39,906 bases of DNA from Candidatus Paralachnospira caecorum (GCA_904379015.1 CAJFHG010000023.1:1-39906); one strand, 5' to 3'. Shown: positions 8,270-16,338, counted from the stretch's first letter. Notes: a model not told the origin generated them from the sequence alone. Numbers and translations are program-made.

Positions 8270-9093
8270 CATATGTCCTCCTTATCGTTCAGCATGAATG
8301 TTTCGATCACTGCCGCCACCCCGTCCTCTTCATTGGACCGGGTAATATAGTCCGCGCATTTCCTGATCTCAGGGCATCCGTTGGCCATGGCGACCCCCAG
8401 TCCCGCTGCCTTCAGCATGGGGATATCATTGTCGTAGTCCCCGCAGGCAATGGCGGCCGCCTCCGGTATATTCAGATACTCCAGAGTCCGCTTCAGCCCG
8501 CTCCCCTTGTCGATCCCGGCCGGAAGAATTTCCAGATGATATGCCTCCGAACGGAATACAGAAAACTCTGCTCCCAGCGCTTTCGCAACGACCGGTTCCA
8601 GATTTCGGATTTGCTCTTCAGAGCCGACCATCATCAGCTTTACAATCGGAAACGTAATATGTGAAATGAGGTCCGGCACCTCTTTGATATTCATCCTGAC
8701 ATTCCTGGCCTCACCGGCCACATAGGGATCCGATCCGCTTTCCGTGATGATATCGTCTCCCTCGTAGCTCAGGATCGCCGTCCGGTGCTTCCTGGAAAGC
8801 TCCACGATTTCCCGGATCCGCTCCGGCGGTATCTCCACAGAGAATAGGACCCGGCCCGTCACGCAGTCCAGCAGTTCGCCTCCGTTATAAGACAGAATGT
8901 AACCGCCTTTCCGGTCCAGCCCCAGATCCCTCGCCACATGCCATACGCCGTGAGTCGGTCTTCCCGACGCCAGCACCAGGATCCCGCCCCGGTCAGTGAG
9001 GGCATTCACAGCTCTCTTTGTCCTGTCAGTAATGCGCTTGTCATCCGTCACCAGCGTTCCGTCCAGATCCGCCGCCAATAATCGATATCTCAT
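8269..9093 (-). CDS. Cof-type HAD-IIB sugar-phosphatase-like hydrolase
   Basis: 274 residues of the haloacid dehalogenase superfamily, class IIB cap. Motif I is LAADLDGTLV (nucleophile and acid-base Asp), motif II is LVLASGRP, and motif IV is CGDYDNDIPML. Relatives dephosphorylate sugar phosphates, often with loose specificity. The ATG at 9093 is chosen because GGAGGG is four to five bases upstream; a start nine codons earlier has no such site. The stop overlaps the start of the PHP phosphatase gene. A terminator-like hairpin sits only 26 bases upstream, so transcription entering from the small RNA unit would be blocked or attenuated there. Confidence 0.9.
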   Translation of the reverse strand: MRYRLLAADLDGTLVTDDKRITDRTKRAVNALTDRGGILVLASGRPTHGVWHVARDLGLDRKGGYILSYNGGELLDCVTGRVLFSVEIPPERIREIVELSRKHRTAILSYEGDDIITESGSDPYVAGEARNVRMNIKEVPDLISHITFPIVKLMMVGSEEQIRNLEPVVAKALGAEFSVFRSEAYHLEILPAGIDKGSGLKRTLEYLNIPEAAAIACGDYDNDIPMLKAAGLGVAMANGCPEIRKCADYITRSNEEDGVAAVIETFMLNDKEDI

Positions 9094-9118
9094 AATCCCT
9101 CCGTGTTGATTTCCTGTC

Positions 9119-9147
9119 AAAAAAACAGGACAGCTTAAACTGCCCTG
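9119..9147 (-). terminator. Terminator of the small RNA unit, or attenuator before the HAD gene
   Basis: On the minus strand the stem CAGGGCAG/CTGTCCTG (8 bp with one G-U pair), 6-base loop, is followed by seven T. On the plus strand the same position is an A-C mismatch, so the minus-strand RNA is the one that folds. Confidence 0.85.
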
Positions 9148-9188
9148 CCTTTTTGTGTTTTTCGTCGTTTTCTCTAAAAACGATGAAC

Positions 9189-9284
9189 CGTGTCCGTCTT
9201 CGATGTCGCCTGAAGCTGTCTGCTTATGATGTCCGCTCTGATGTCTCCTTAGATGTCCGCTTATGATGTCTCCATGATGTCAGT
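9189..9284 (-). repeat. Tandem degenerate 11-13 base repeats, core GACATC
   Basis: On the plus strand GATGTC (once GCTGTC) starts at 9202, 9215, 9228, 9240, 9252, 9265 and 9276, a spacing of 11-13 bases, with a weaker copy near 9190. The minus-strand unit is roughly GACATCATAAGCG. About five of the joins contain GGA. The period is not a multiple of three, so it does not encode a regular peptide repeat. Confidence 0.85.
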
Positions 9285-9350
9285 ACAACGCAGATGCAAA
9301 AAGAGCCCAGAATTACTGCTGTGTGTAACCCCGAACCCCTTTTTCCTCAT
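9261..9350 (-). CDS. Possible 29-codon leaderless ORF inside the small RNA
   Basis: ATG at 9350 starts about five bases after the predicted transcript start, so it would be leaderless; there is no Shine-Dalgarno site. It encodes MRKKGFGVTHSSNSG and then LFLHLRCTDIMETS before TAA. The codons lie within the 5' hairpin and first repeat. It may be a leader peptide, or merely an open frame in a folded RNA. Low support. Confidence 0.2.
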   Translation of the reverse strand: MRKKGFGVTHSSNSGLFLHLRCTDIMETS

Positions 9351-9361
9351 CTGCTGACACG

Positions 9362-9390
9362 ACTATAACACGGAATTTTTCAGGAATCAA
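9362..9390 (-). promoter_or_regulatory. Sigma-A promoter of the small RNA unit
   Basis: On the minus strand TTGATT, 17 bases, TATAGT. The promoter lies between the mutY stop (9447) and the RNA hairpin, so the unit is transcribed independently of mutY. Confidence 0.8.
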
Positions 9391-9446
9391 GTAAATTTTC
9401 TGTAACAGAAACTACTTTGTCGAATTTTCTGTTTTATCCGTTTTTT

Positions 9447-10610
9447 TCAGACCAGCGACTGTGCAACCTGCATATATGCCTGAAACGCCCCGGGAACCGC
9501 GTACATTTCCGCCCCTTCGCGCCCTGTCACAAAGCGTCCTCCGGTCCGCTTTTCCAGCCGCCCGGCCCGGCGCTCCGCCTCCATGCTGTCACTTCCGGAA
9601 AGCGCAATGTGATAGCCGGTCATATGCCATTCCACATGGGTAAAAATGTGTTTTGCCGGCGGAAGCGGCTCCATCGAAAACGCGTTTTTTTCCTCTTTTC
9701 TGATCCCCAGATAAGACAGGGCCTCTTCTCCGGAAAGCGTCCCCTCTGTATTGGGGAATTCGTACAGCCCTGCCAGAAGGCCCTGCTCCTGCCTCCTGGT
9801 GATCAGGAACCGGTTCCCGCAGGTGACCACAAACACCGTCATCGGACAGATCTTCCGCTTTTTCTTCGGCGCCTTCACCGGAATTCTGTCCGTTTTTCCT
9901 CTCCGGCAGGCAAGACATATCCCCTTTATGGGACACTCCTGACAGTGCGGACGCCCGTTCGGCACACACACCACAGCTCCCAGCTCCATCAGCGCCTGAT
10001 TGAATTCTCCCGGTTTGTCCGCCGGCATGGTCTGTCCCAGCAGACGCTCCATTTTCTTTTTGACAGCCGGCTTTCCGATATCCTCCGGATCAGCCAGCAG
10101 TCTCGCCGTCACCCGCAGCACATTGCCGTCCACGGCCGGCACCGCGATCCCGTAGGCAATGGAAGCGATCGCTCCCGCCGTGTAGGAGCCGATCCCCGGA
10201 AGGGTAAGCAGCTCTTCATAGGAATCGGGCAGCCTGCCCCCATAGCGCTCCACTGCTTCCGCGGCCGCCTTCTTCAGATTCCTCGCCCGGCTGTAATAGC
10301 CCAGGCCCTCCCACAGCTTCATGAGCTGTTCCTCCTCCACGGCGGCCAGGGCGGGAATATCCGGCAGGGCCTCAAGGAATCTCCGATAATAGCCGAGAAC
10401 CGCCGCGACTCTCGTCTGCTGCAGCATGATCTCAGAAATCCAGACATGATAGGGCGTCGGCGATTCCCGCCAGGGAAGCGCCCTCGCGTTTTTTCTGTAC
10501 CAGACAGTCAGGGGATCCGTCGCGGCTCTGATCCGCTCCTCCGGCGTGAGCGTTTCCCCCTCCAGGATTTCCATGTCTTCATACAATCTGTTCAAATGTC
10601 TCTCATCCAT
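9447..10610 (-). CDS. mutY: Adenine DNA glycosylase MutY
   Basis: 387 residues. Removes adenine mispaired with 8-oxoguanine. Seen in order: catalytic Glu in SEIMLQQTRV (about residues 60-69), helix-hairpin-helix LPGIGSYTAGAIASIAYG, catalytic Asp in AVDGNVLRVTAR, the [4Fe-4S] loop with Cys spaced C-x7-C-x2-C-x5-C (CVPNGRPHCQECPIKGIC), and a C-terminal NUDIX-like 8-oxoG recognition domain (about 225-360). The ATG at 10610 has GGGGAGA eight bases before it; an earlier in-frame start would add 24 residues unlike the family. It is divergent from the tRNA deacylase gene. Confidence 0.95.
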   Translation of the reverse strand: MDERHLNRLYEDMEILEGETLTPEERIRAATDPLTVWYRKNARALPWRESPTPYHVWISEIMLQQTRVAAVLGYYRRFLEALPDIPALAAVEEEQLMKLWEGLGYYSRARNLKKAAAEAVERYGGRLPDSYEELLTLPGIGSYTAGAIASIAYGIAVPAVDGNVLRVTARLLADPEDIGKPAVKKKMERLLGQTMPADKPGEFNQALMELGAVVCVPNGRPHCQECPIKGICLACRRGKTDRIPVKAPKKKRKICPMTVFVVTCGNRFLITRRQEQGLLAGLYEFPNTEGTLSGEEALSYLGIRKEEKNAFSMEPLPPAKHIFTHVEWHMTGYHIALSGSDSMEAERRAGRLEKRTGGRFVTGREGAEMYAVPGAFQAYMQVAQSLV

Positions 10611-10730
10611 TCTGTTTTCTCCCCGCAGAGCTGCCGGCGGCAGCCCTGTCCCGCAGCGTCCGGTCATGCCGGTCCGCGTCATATTTGCAATTTTCCGCGT
10701 TCACCACTGGCTTTTTTGCGGAAAATACGG

Positions 10731-10736
10731 TATAGT
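10731..10736 (+). promoter_or_regulatory. Probable -10 box of the tRNA deacylase gene
   Basis: TATAGT, 48 bases before the ATG at 10784. The -35 area 17 bases upstream (TGGCTT) is poor, so support is modest. Confidence 0.4.
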
Positions 10737-10783
10737 AGTCAGGGTAACACAGACAGAACCGAAAAACAACAGGAGATTGAAAA

Positions 10784-11338
10784 ATGAGCGAATTCTGGAT
10801 GGACGAACATTTATATACGGGACGCCCCGAAAACAGCGAGGGACGGCTTCCCAAAGAGCTGCGTGTGTACGATTTACTGGACAGGCTTGAAATCCCCTAT
10901 TTCCGGGTGGATCACGATGTAACCCCTTCCATTGAGGCCTGCGAAAAGGTAGACGAGCTGCTCGGCATTGAGATCTGCAAAAATCTGTTTCTCTGCAATA
11001 CCCAGAAAACCAATTTCTATATGCTGATGATGCCGGGAAACAAAAAATTCAAGACAAAGGATCTCTCCAGGCAGATCGGCTCGGCCAGGCTTTCCTTCGC
11101 CCCGCCGGAATTTATGGAGCAGTATCTGGACATCACGCCGGGATCTGTCAGCGTACTCGGACTGATGAACGACAAGGAAAACCATGTACGGCTTCTGATC
11201 GACAAGGAAGTGCTGGAATGTCCCTACATCGGATGCCATCCCTGCATCAATACCTCCAGTCTCAAGCTTTCCACTCAGGATCTGCTGAACAAGTTCCTGC
11301 CTTCAACGGGACATCCCTATCAGGTCGTGGAGCTTTGA
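10784..11338 (+). CDS. YbaK/ProX-type aminoacyl-tRNA deacylase (prolyl-tRNA synthetase associated domain)
   Basis: 184 residues covering one whole YbaK/EbsC-like domain (LEIPYFRVDHDVTPSIEACE, KNLFLCNTQKTNFYMLMM, the SVSVLGLMND strand, and ECPYIGCHPCINTSSLKL). Members that stand alone, such as ProXp-ala and PrdX, hydrolyse mischarged Ala-tRNA(Pro) or related species in trans. The highly typical HPCINTSSL motif marks the PrdX/ProXp-ala group rather than YbaK proper. AGGAG lies eight bases before the ATG. Monocistronic and divergent from mutY. Confidence 0.88.
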   Translation: MSEFWMDEHLYTGRPENSEGRLPKELRVYDLLDRLEIPYFRVDHDVTPSIEACEKVDELLGIEICKNLFLCNTQKTNFYMLMMPGNKKFKTKDLSRQIGSARLSFAPPEFMEQYLDITPGSVSVLGLMNDKENHVRLLIDKEVLECPYIGCHPCINTSSLKLSTQDLLNKFLPSTGHPYQVVEL

Positions 11339-11521
11339 TCCCGGAAGCTTCCGCAGGATGGAGCCTGCTTTGCAGGATTCTCCGCCTGCGGCGGATCCCT
11401 TCAGCTGAAACAGGCCGGAGAGAAACGCGGGACGCTGCCGCCCCGGGTCTCCCTCCGGCCTGTCTCCAAAACTCCGATTTCCGCGGTTTCCCGCATTCTT
11501 TACAGAGTTCCGATACCCGTA
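11339..11521. other. Convergent intergenic region with nested stem-loops
   Basis: No gene seen in these 183 bases. An 11-bp perfect stem (ACAGGCCGGAG at 11410-11420 with its complement at 11453-11463) closes a 32-base loop that can pair further inside. Two short GCAGG/CCTGC hairpins lie in tandem at about 11354-11391. There is no T-run, so this is not a standard terminator, although it lies between converging genes. Confidence 0.5.
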
Positions 11522-11899
11522 TTACGGTTTCACTGCTATGGCTTCCATCTCCACCAGCACATCCTTGGGCAGCCTTGCCACCTCCACACAGGCTCTCGCG
11601 GGGCAGTCCCCTTTAAAGTACTCTGCATAGATTCCATTCACAGTGCCGAAATCATTCATATCCTTGATGAAGACGCTGGTTTTGACCACATCGTCCAGTG
11701 AAGCGCCGGCCGCGGCCAGAAGATTCTTCACATTCTCCATCACCTGCTTTGTCTGGGCCTCGATGCCCTCCGGGATCTCCCCTGTGGCGGGATTGACCGG
11801 GATCTGTCCTGACGCAAACACAAATCCGTTTGCCTCGATGGCCTGAGAGTAGGGGCCGATCGCCGTCGGCGCCTTGTCTGTCGCAATTACCTTTTTCAT
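11522..11899 (-). CDS. ridA: RidA family enamine/imine deaminase
   Basis: 125 residues, the standard RidA (YjgF/YER057c) length. The protein speeds hydrolysis of reactive 2-aminoacrylate and similar imines released by PLP enzymes, acting as a trimer in the cytoplasm. Seen: AIGPYSQAI near the N-terminus, [14 protein letters not shown], and the substrate-binding Arg in [15 protein letters not shown]. Its RBS AGGAGG overlaps the last codons of cvfB, six bases away, so the genes are coupled. Confidence 0.95.
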   Translation of the reverse strand: MKKVIATDKAPTAIGPYSQAIEANGFVFASGQIPVNPATGEIPEGIEAQTKQVMENVKNLLAAAGASLDDVVKTSVFIKDMNDFGTVNGIYAEYFKGDCPARACVEVARLPKDVLVEMEAIAVKP

Positions 11900-11905
11900 G
11901 ATGCA

Positions 11906-12745
11906 TTACCTCCTGTTGAGTTCTATTGTATTTTCTTTTATCTGGATCCTGCCTTCCTTGAGAAGATGGCCCACCGCCCGCTTGAAGGCGTTTTTGCTGA
12001 GCCCCGTCTCCAGTTTGATCAATCCTGCGTCTGCCTTGTCGGTAAAGGGAAGAACACCCTGATACGCCTCGATCAGAGAATAGACGGACTCCGCGTCGAT
12101 GTCCATCTGTTTGTAGGCTTTCTTCCGGACGCTGAGCACCAGCTTTCCGTCCGGCCTCACCCTGGCCACCCTCGCCTCTGTCTCCATGCCGCTCTTCATA
12201 TCCCGTCCTGTCTCGCTGGCCGGGATCAGACCATAGTACCGGCCGTCCACAGCTACAAAAGCGCCCAGCTGCGGATTGATCTCATAAATGATCCCGGATA
12301 CTTCATCATCCTTTTTATAGGGAGAATTACTTTTCAGAAAACGATCGATCTTCATGGTGGCGCAGAGTCTCCCGCTCTTGTCCACATAAAGGGCCGCCAG
12401 CACCTTCTCTCCCTTTTTTACTTTCCATTTCTGCTCTTTAAAGGGCAGGAACAGATCCCGCTCCAGGCCCCACTTCAGAAACGCGCCGATCCCGCCTGTT
12501 TCCGCCACCTCCAGAACCGCCATCTCTCCCACAGAGAGAAACGGCTCATGAACCGTGGCGATCAGCCTGTCCTCGGAATCCTTGTAAATAAATACCTCTA
12601 TCTCGTCGCCCGGCCGGATCCCCTCCGGCGCCTGCTTTCCCGGAAGCAGCACGCCTCTTTCACCGGCGCGCCCTTCTCCGAGATACAGTCCGTTTTCCTT
12701 TTCCCGCAGTACCTTAAGCACCTGTCGTTTTCCCAACTCAATCAT
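11906..12745 (-). CDS. cvfB: CvfB-type S1 RNA-binding protein (YitL family)
   Basis: 279 residues: S1-like beta barrels at about residues 1-65, 70-135 and 145-210 (signatures GERGVLLPGKQ, GIGAFLKWGLERDLFLPF, LGAFVAVDGRYYGLIP), then a winged helix at about 220-279 (GLIKLETGLSKNAFKRAVGH). This is the layout of Staphylococcus aureus CvfB, an RNA-binding virulence regulator, and B. subtilis YitL. Here it is the middle gene between the thioesterase (20 bases upstream) and ridA. RNA target unknown. Confidence 0.92.
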   Translation of the reverse strand: MIELGKRQVLKVLREKENGLYLGEGRAGERGVLLPGKQAPEGIRPGDEIEVFIYKDSEDRLIATVHEPFLSVGEMAVLEVAETGGIGAFLKWGLERDLFLPFKEQKWKVKKGEKVLAALYVDKSGRLCATMKIDRFLKSNSPYKKDDEVSGIIYEINPQLGAFVAVDGRYYGLIPASETGRDMKSGMETEARVARVRPDGKLVLSVRKKAYKQMDIDAESVYSLIEAYQGVLPFTDKADAGLIKLETGLSKNAFKRAVGHLLKEGRIQIKENTIELNRR

Positions 12746-12765
12746 AGCTGTTTCCTTCCGTCCGA

Positions 12766-13497
12766 TTATTCTGCTTCGTGATGATCCTGCTTCGTTTTCG
12801 CCTGTATCACCGCGAAAACGCCGCCGTCCAGTCCTTTCAGCGCCACCACAGAGGCTCCGCTCTCATCCAGGCCGGCCGCCGGCACGATCATATCTCCGTA
12901 CACAGCCGCCTTTCTGTATTCCACCCGGAGCTTTTCCACCTGCTCATCCTCCGGAAGCCATGCTTCCGCCATCTGAAGATACTGGCCGTTGTTCACATGG
13001 CCATTGGTATCGATCTGATATTTCTGAACCGGAAACGCCGGATATTCCCGGAGTCCGTCCGGAACGGCGATCTTCCGGCCCGCCTTTTCCATCTCCAGAG
13101 CAGGCTCCGGCCTGTAAATCTCCGCCACAAAATCGTCCACTTTCTCCGGTCTTCCCGTTTCCAGATTCATATAAATCCAGATCGACGCCGCCCTGACCGC
13201 GTCGTCTCCCGACTCATCCCGCAGGATAAAATTCCGGTACCCGTACATGGCTTTGAAGCCACTGGCCCATGTCCCGACCGTCAGCCGTTCGCCCAGCCGG
13301 GGCCGCCGGCCGATCTCGATCTGCCAGGACGAAAGAAGCCAGGCTTTTTTCTCCTGTTTCAGCACAGCGATTCCCACACCCAGATCCTCAGACTGAAAAA
13401 TAGAACAGTCCTGCATATAATGAATAACTGAACAGAGACTCATCTTCCCGTCCGCGCCAACTTCACTGTATCTTACTCTGCTGTCAAATGAATACAT
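12766..13497 (-). CDS. Acyl-ACP thioesterase
   Basis: 243 residues with the double hot-dog fold of acyl-ACP thioesterases (PF01643 type). The N-terminal domain begins YSFDSRVRYSEVGADGKMSL and contains WLLSSWQIEIGRRP. The second domain carries the catalytic-region motif TNGHVNNGQYL. The enzyme releases free fatty acids from acyl carrier protein. GGAGGAATT is directly before the ATG at 13497; an upstream in-frame start would add a low-complexity stretch not found in the family. It is the first gene of a thioesterase-cvfB-ridA operon. Confidence 0.88.
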   Translation of the reverse strand: MYSFDSRVRYSEVGADGKMSLCSVIHYMQDCSIFQSEDLGVGIAVLKQEKKAWLLSSWQIEIGRRPRLGERLTVGTWASGFKAMYGYRNFILRDESGDDAVRAASIWIYMNLETGRPEKVDDFVAEIYRPEPALEMEKAGRKIAVPDGLREYPAFPVQKYQIDTNGHVNNGQYLQMAEAWLPEDEQVEKLRVEYRKAAVYGDMIVPAAGLDESGASVVALKGLDGGVFAVIQAKTKQDHHEAE

Positions 13498-13613
13498 AAT
13501 TCCTCCGTTTTCCACACTCTGGGACACAGCGGCCGCTCTCCGGACACATCCATCGCACCCGCGCCGGGCCCGCCGGCGCCCGGGCAAAAGCGGGCAGCAG
13601 CCGCACAGTGCCT

Positions 13614-13622
13614 ATTATAGCA
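13614..13622 (-). promoter_or_regulatory. Extended -10 promoter of the thioesterase-cvfB-ridA operon
   Basis: The minus strand reads TGCTATAAT, 117 bases before the thioesterase ATG. The leader between them is very GC-rich and can fold. No good -35 is visible. Confidence 0.55.
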
Positions 13623-13642
13623 CATCCGGCTGTAAATTGCTC

Positions 13643-13670
13643 TTGTTTTTTTCACTTCCTCTGGTATACT
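13643..13670 (+). promoter_or_regulatory. Sigma-A promoter of the second HAD gene
   Basis: TTGTTT, 16 bases, TATACT, ending 74 bases before the ATG at 13745. Confidence 0.6.
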
Positions 13671-13744
13671 GGACACGGAATATGCTGCTCATTTGATTGA
13701 CTGTAACTGAAATATTCTGTCTGTTGAATTTTCGGGAGGTTTAT

Positions 13745-14536
13745 ATGATACGACTGATTGCCAGCGATATGGACGGGACGATCCTGAAAAACGGCGCCCA
13801 GTCCCTTTCCCCGCGCATGCATGCCCTTCTCGCAGAGCTGATCGAACGGGGGATCATTTTTGTAGCAGCCAGCGGCCGCCAGTACGCCAATTTAAAACGG
13901 CTTCTGGGACCGCTGGCGGACCGGGCCGATTATATCTGTGAGAACGGTGCCTTCGCGGTCCATAATGGCAGGATCATTTACAAGGCAGTTCTGGACCGGG
14001 CGCTGGGCCAGGAGCTGATGCGGGACATCTGGGCAAGGGAAGGCTGCGAGATCCAGCTTTCCGGCATCGATACAGCTTATATCCAGGCCAAGGATCCGTC
14101 CTACACCCATCACCTCAGATATGTGCTGAAGAACGATATCACCGAGGTGGACGACATTTTCTCCACAACGGAAGACTACATCAAAATTTCCGCCTTTGTC
14201 CACGGCGACAAAACCCAGGAGCGGTTCCGGGAATTCCAGGAGCGCTGGGGCAGCCAGTTCACCCTGGCCTGCACCTGCGACCACTGGATCGATTTCATTC
14301 CGCCGGGCATCAATAAAGGGCATGCCATGCACGCCCTTTTGGATATCCTGAAGATTCCCCGGGAGGAGATCATGGCCTTCGGGGATAATTACAATGATCT
14401 GGAACTGCTCCAGTGCGCGGCGGAAAGCTACGCCGTATCCGACGGAAAGCCGGAGGTCATCGCCGCCTGCCGCCATACCTGCTGCAGCGTGGAGGATGTG
14501 CTGGAGGAATTCCTCCGGTCCGGCCAGGCTCTCTGA
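13745..14536 (+). CDS. Cof-type HAD-IIB hydrolase
   Basis: 263 residues, second HAD-IIB enzyme of the window and only distantly like the one at 8269-9093. Motif I is ASDMDGTIL, motif II is FVAASGRQ, a cap domain spans about residues 85-190, Lys is in PPGINKGHAM, and motif IV is AFGDNYNDLELL. Probable sugar-phosphate or nucleotide phosphatase; substrate not predictable. GGGAGG is six bases before the ATG at 13745. It has its own promoter and converges on the lon remnant. Confidence 0.92.
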   Translation: MIRLIASDMDGTILKNGAQSLSPRMHALLAELIERGIIFVAASGRQYANLKRLLGPLADRADYICENGAFAVHNGRIIYKAVLDRALGQELMRDIWAREGCEIQLSGIDTAYIQAKDPSYTHHLRYVLKNDITEVDDIFSTTEDYIKISAFVHGDKTQERFREFQERWGSQFTLACTCDHWIDFIPPGINKGHAMHALLDILKIPREEIMAFGDNYNDLELLQCAAESYAVSDGKPEVIAACRHTCCSVEDVLEEFLRSGQAL

Positions 14537-14555
14537 AGCCCGGCCGGCCGCCGTG

Positions 14556-16338
14556 TCATTCACTGAAAGGAATGCCTGCCTGCTGCCATACTTCCGTTAC
14601 CCAGTGAACGGGAACGATGCGCAGGGCCTGCTTCACTTCCTCCGCCACTTCCTTCAGATCTTCGACGTTTTCCTCGGGAATGAATACCTGTTTCACACCG
14701 GCCCGCTGGGCTGCCATCAGCTTTTCCGGAAGGCCCCCGATGGGCATGACCGCGCCCCGCAGGGACACCTCTCCTGTCATGGCATATTCCGGGCAGACCG
14801 GCGTACCGGTAACCAGAGAAGCAAGGGCCGTGGTCAGCGTGATGCCTGCCGAAGGGCCGTCCTTGAGCACTGCCCCGGCAGGAACATGGACATGAAGATC
14901 CCTGAGATCCTTCGCCTCGATCCGGATCTTCTCTCCGTCTCCGCTCACGATCTTCACCGCCGCTGTCCTGCAGAGGGTATCGATCCTGTTCTTCAGGCTT
15001 CTCACGCCGGCCTCCATGGTATAATCAGAAATCACCGACTCAAGGGCCTCGTCCGTAACGGTCAGGGTATCCGCTGTGATCCCGTTCTTCTCCATTGCCC
15101 TGGGAAGCAGATGCCGCTTCGCGATCTGGAATTTCTCAATGGCTGTATATCCGGGGAAGCGAAGCACCTCCATCCGGTTCAGAAGGGGCTCCGGAATGGT
15201 GTCTGTCGTGGATCTCCGCCTCGTCCCGGATTCCGCCCAGGCTGATCCGCACATATTTCCTCTTCAGCGCCTTCGCGATGCTCTGCCCGATGCTGGTCTT
15301 TCCGGTGCCCGGCGCTCCCACAAACAGAAGGATCGAGCCGGACTGCTTCTGGTTCAGCGCCATCACCGCGATCTGCTGGATGATCCGGTCCTTGATCTTT
15401 TTCAGGCCGAAATGCTCTTCGTCCAGCACCCGGCGCGCCTCCTCCAGGCTGATTTCCTCCGCCTTCTCCTTCTTCCACTGCAGACTGGTGACAAAATCCA
15501 GATAATCATAGAGCATGCCGTACTCATGACCGTCCTGCCCCTCCTGCTTCATACGGTTGAGGACCTTTTCCGCCTCAGCCCTGGCCGCCTCATTCATGCC
15601 GGATTCCTGGATCTTCTGCTCAAATCTGCGGACATCCGTTACATTCTCCGGATGCATCTTGTCCAGTTCCTCCTGCAGGAAATTCATCTGACGCCGGATC
15701 GCCTGCTCTCAGTAGACGGCTTCGTTGGACTGCTGCTGGGCGCTTTTCGCTTCGCTGCTGACCTTGTAAAGCTCCAGAGACTCATAAAAAGCTTCTTCCA
15801 TCATCTCTGTCCGCTTCGCGATGGAATCCTCCGCCAGGATCGCGTATTTCTCTTCATTGCTGATCTGAAGCAGCGCCGATGTGAAGGTGATCAGCTCATT
15901 GATGTTCTTCCAGCGCATCATATAATTCCGGATTCCCATAAACTGCTGATTTCCCTGGGCGGATTCCAGAAGCGCTGAGCGCATTTTCTGGAATTTTTCT
16001 TTCAGCTCCTCCGGATCCATATCCTGAATGCTGGGGCGCACCCGCATTTCCAGCTCATAGGCTTTCCCGTCCACCTGGACCGAATCCAGGTTGACCCGGC
16101 TGGTGGTGTGAAGCAGCGCCCAGTCTCCGTCAATACTCTCCACCGTGCCCCGGGTGGCAATGGGATACAGATCGTCCGCCGTGATCTCCTGCTCGGCCTT
16201 TTCACGCTTCAGCATCAGGAACAGCGCCTTGTCTCCCACGCTGACCGGTTTGTCGGACAGCCCGTTGAGATATTCCACCTGAAAATAGCAGGATACGTCC
16301 GGCAGTGTCAGTGTATTATAGTTCGATATGTAGATCAT
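14556..16338 (-). pseudogene. lon: ATP-dependent protease Lon, broken by three lesions
   Basis: The start is intact: RBS AGAGGTG, ATG at 16338, then a normal N-terminal LON substrate domain. Lesion 1: an in-frame TGA at 15709-15711, after NEAVY, with the Lon frame resuming at once (EQAIRRQMNFLQEELD). Lesion 2: near 15210, GGIRDEAEI, just after Walker A (GAPGTGKTS), is joined out of frame to TTDTIPEPLLNRMEV, so about 100 residues with Walker B and sensor 1 are gone. Lesion 3: near 14900, KDLRDL is joined in frame to HVHVPAGAV, removing about 85 residues of the protease domain. The Ser (KDGPSAGI) and Lys (PEKLMAAQRAG) remain. The remnant spans about 590 codons against about 770 in the intact family. 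It cannot make active Lon. Confidence 0.9.

Larger units (their letters stand above)
9119..9355 (-). ncRNA. Candidate structured small RNA (about 230 nt), undescribed
   Basis: The 353-base gap between mutY and the HAD gene holds a complete minus-strand transcription unit: a good sigma-A promoter (9362-9390), a predicted start near 9355, and a terminator at 9119-9147. The RNA begins at once with a long hairpin. GCAGATG (9354-9348) pairs with CATCTGC (9296-9290), then a run of A/G pairs with a run of U/C, then CGGGGTTAC pairs with GTAATTCTG around an 8-base loop. Several pairs are G-U in this strand only, which argues that this RNA is selected to fold. Next come seven degenerate GACATC-type units, then the terminator. 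I cannot match it to a known RNA family. It could instead be a long leader of the HAD gene. Confidence 0.6.

Noticed and set aside
9189-9284. CRISPR array at the GATGTC repeats
   Set aside because: Units are only 11-13 bases, degenerate, without regular spacers, and no cas genes are near.
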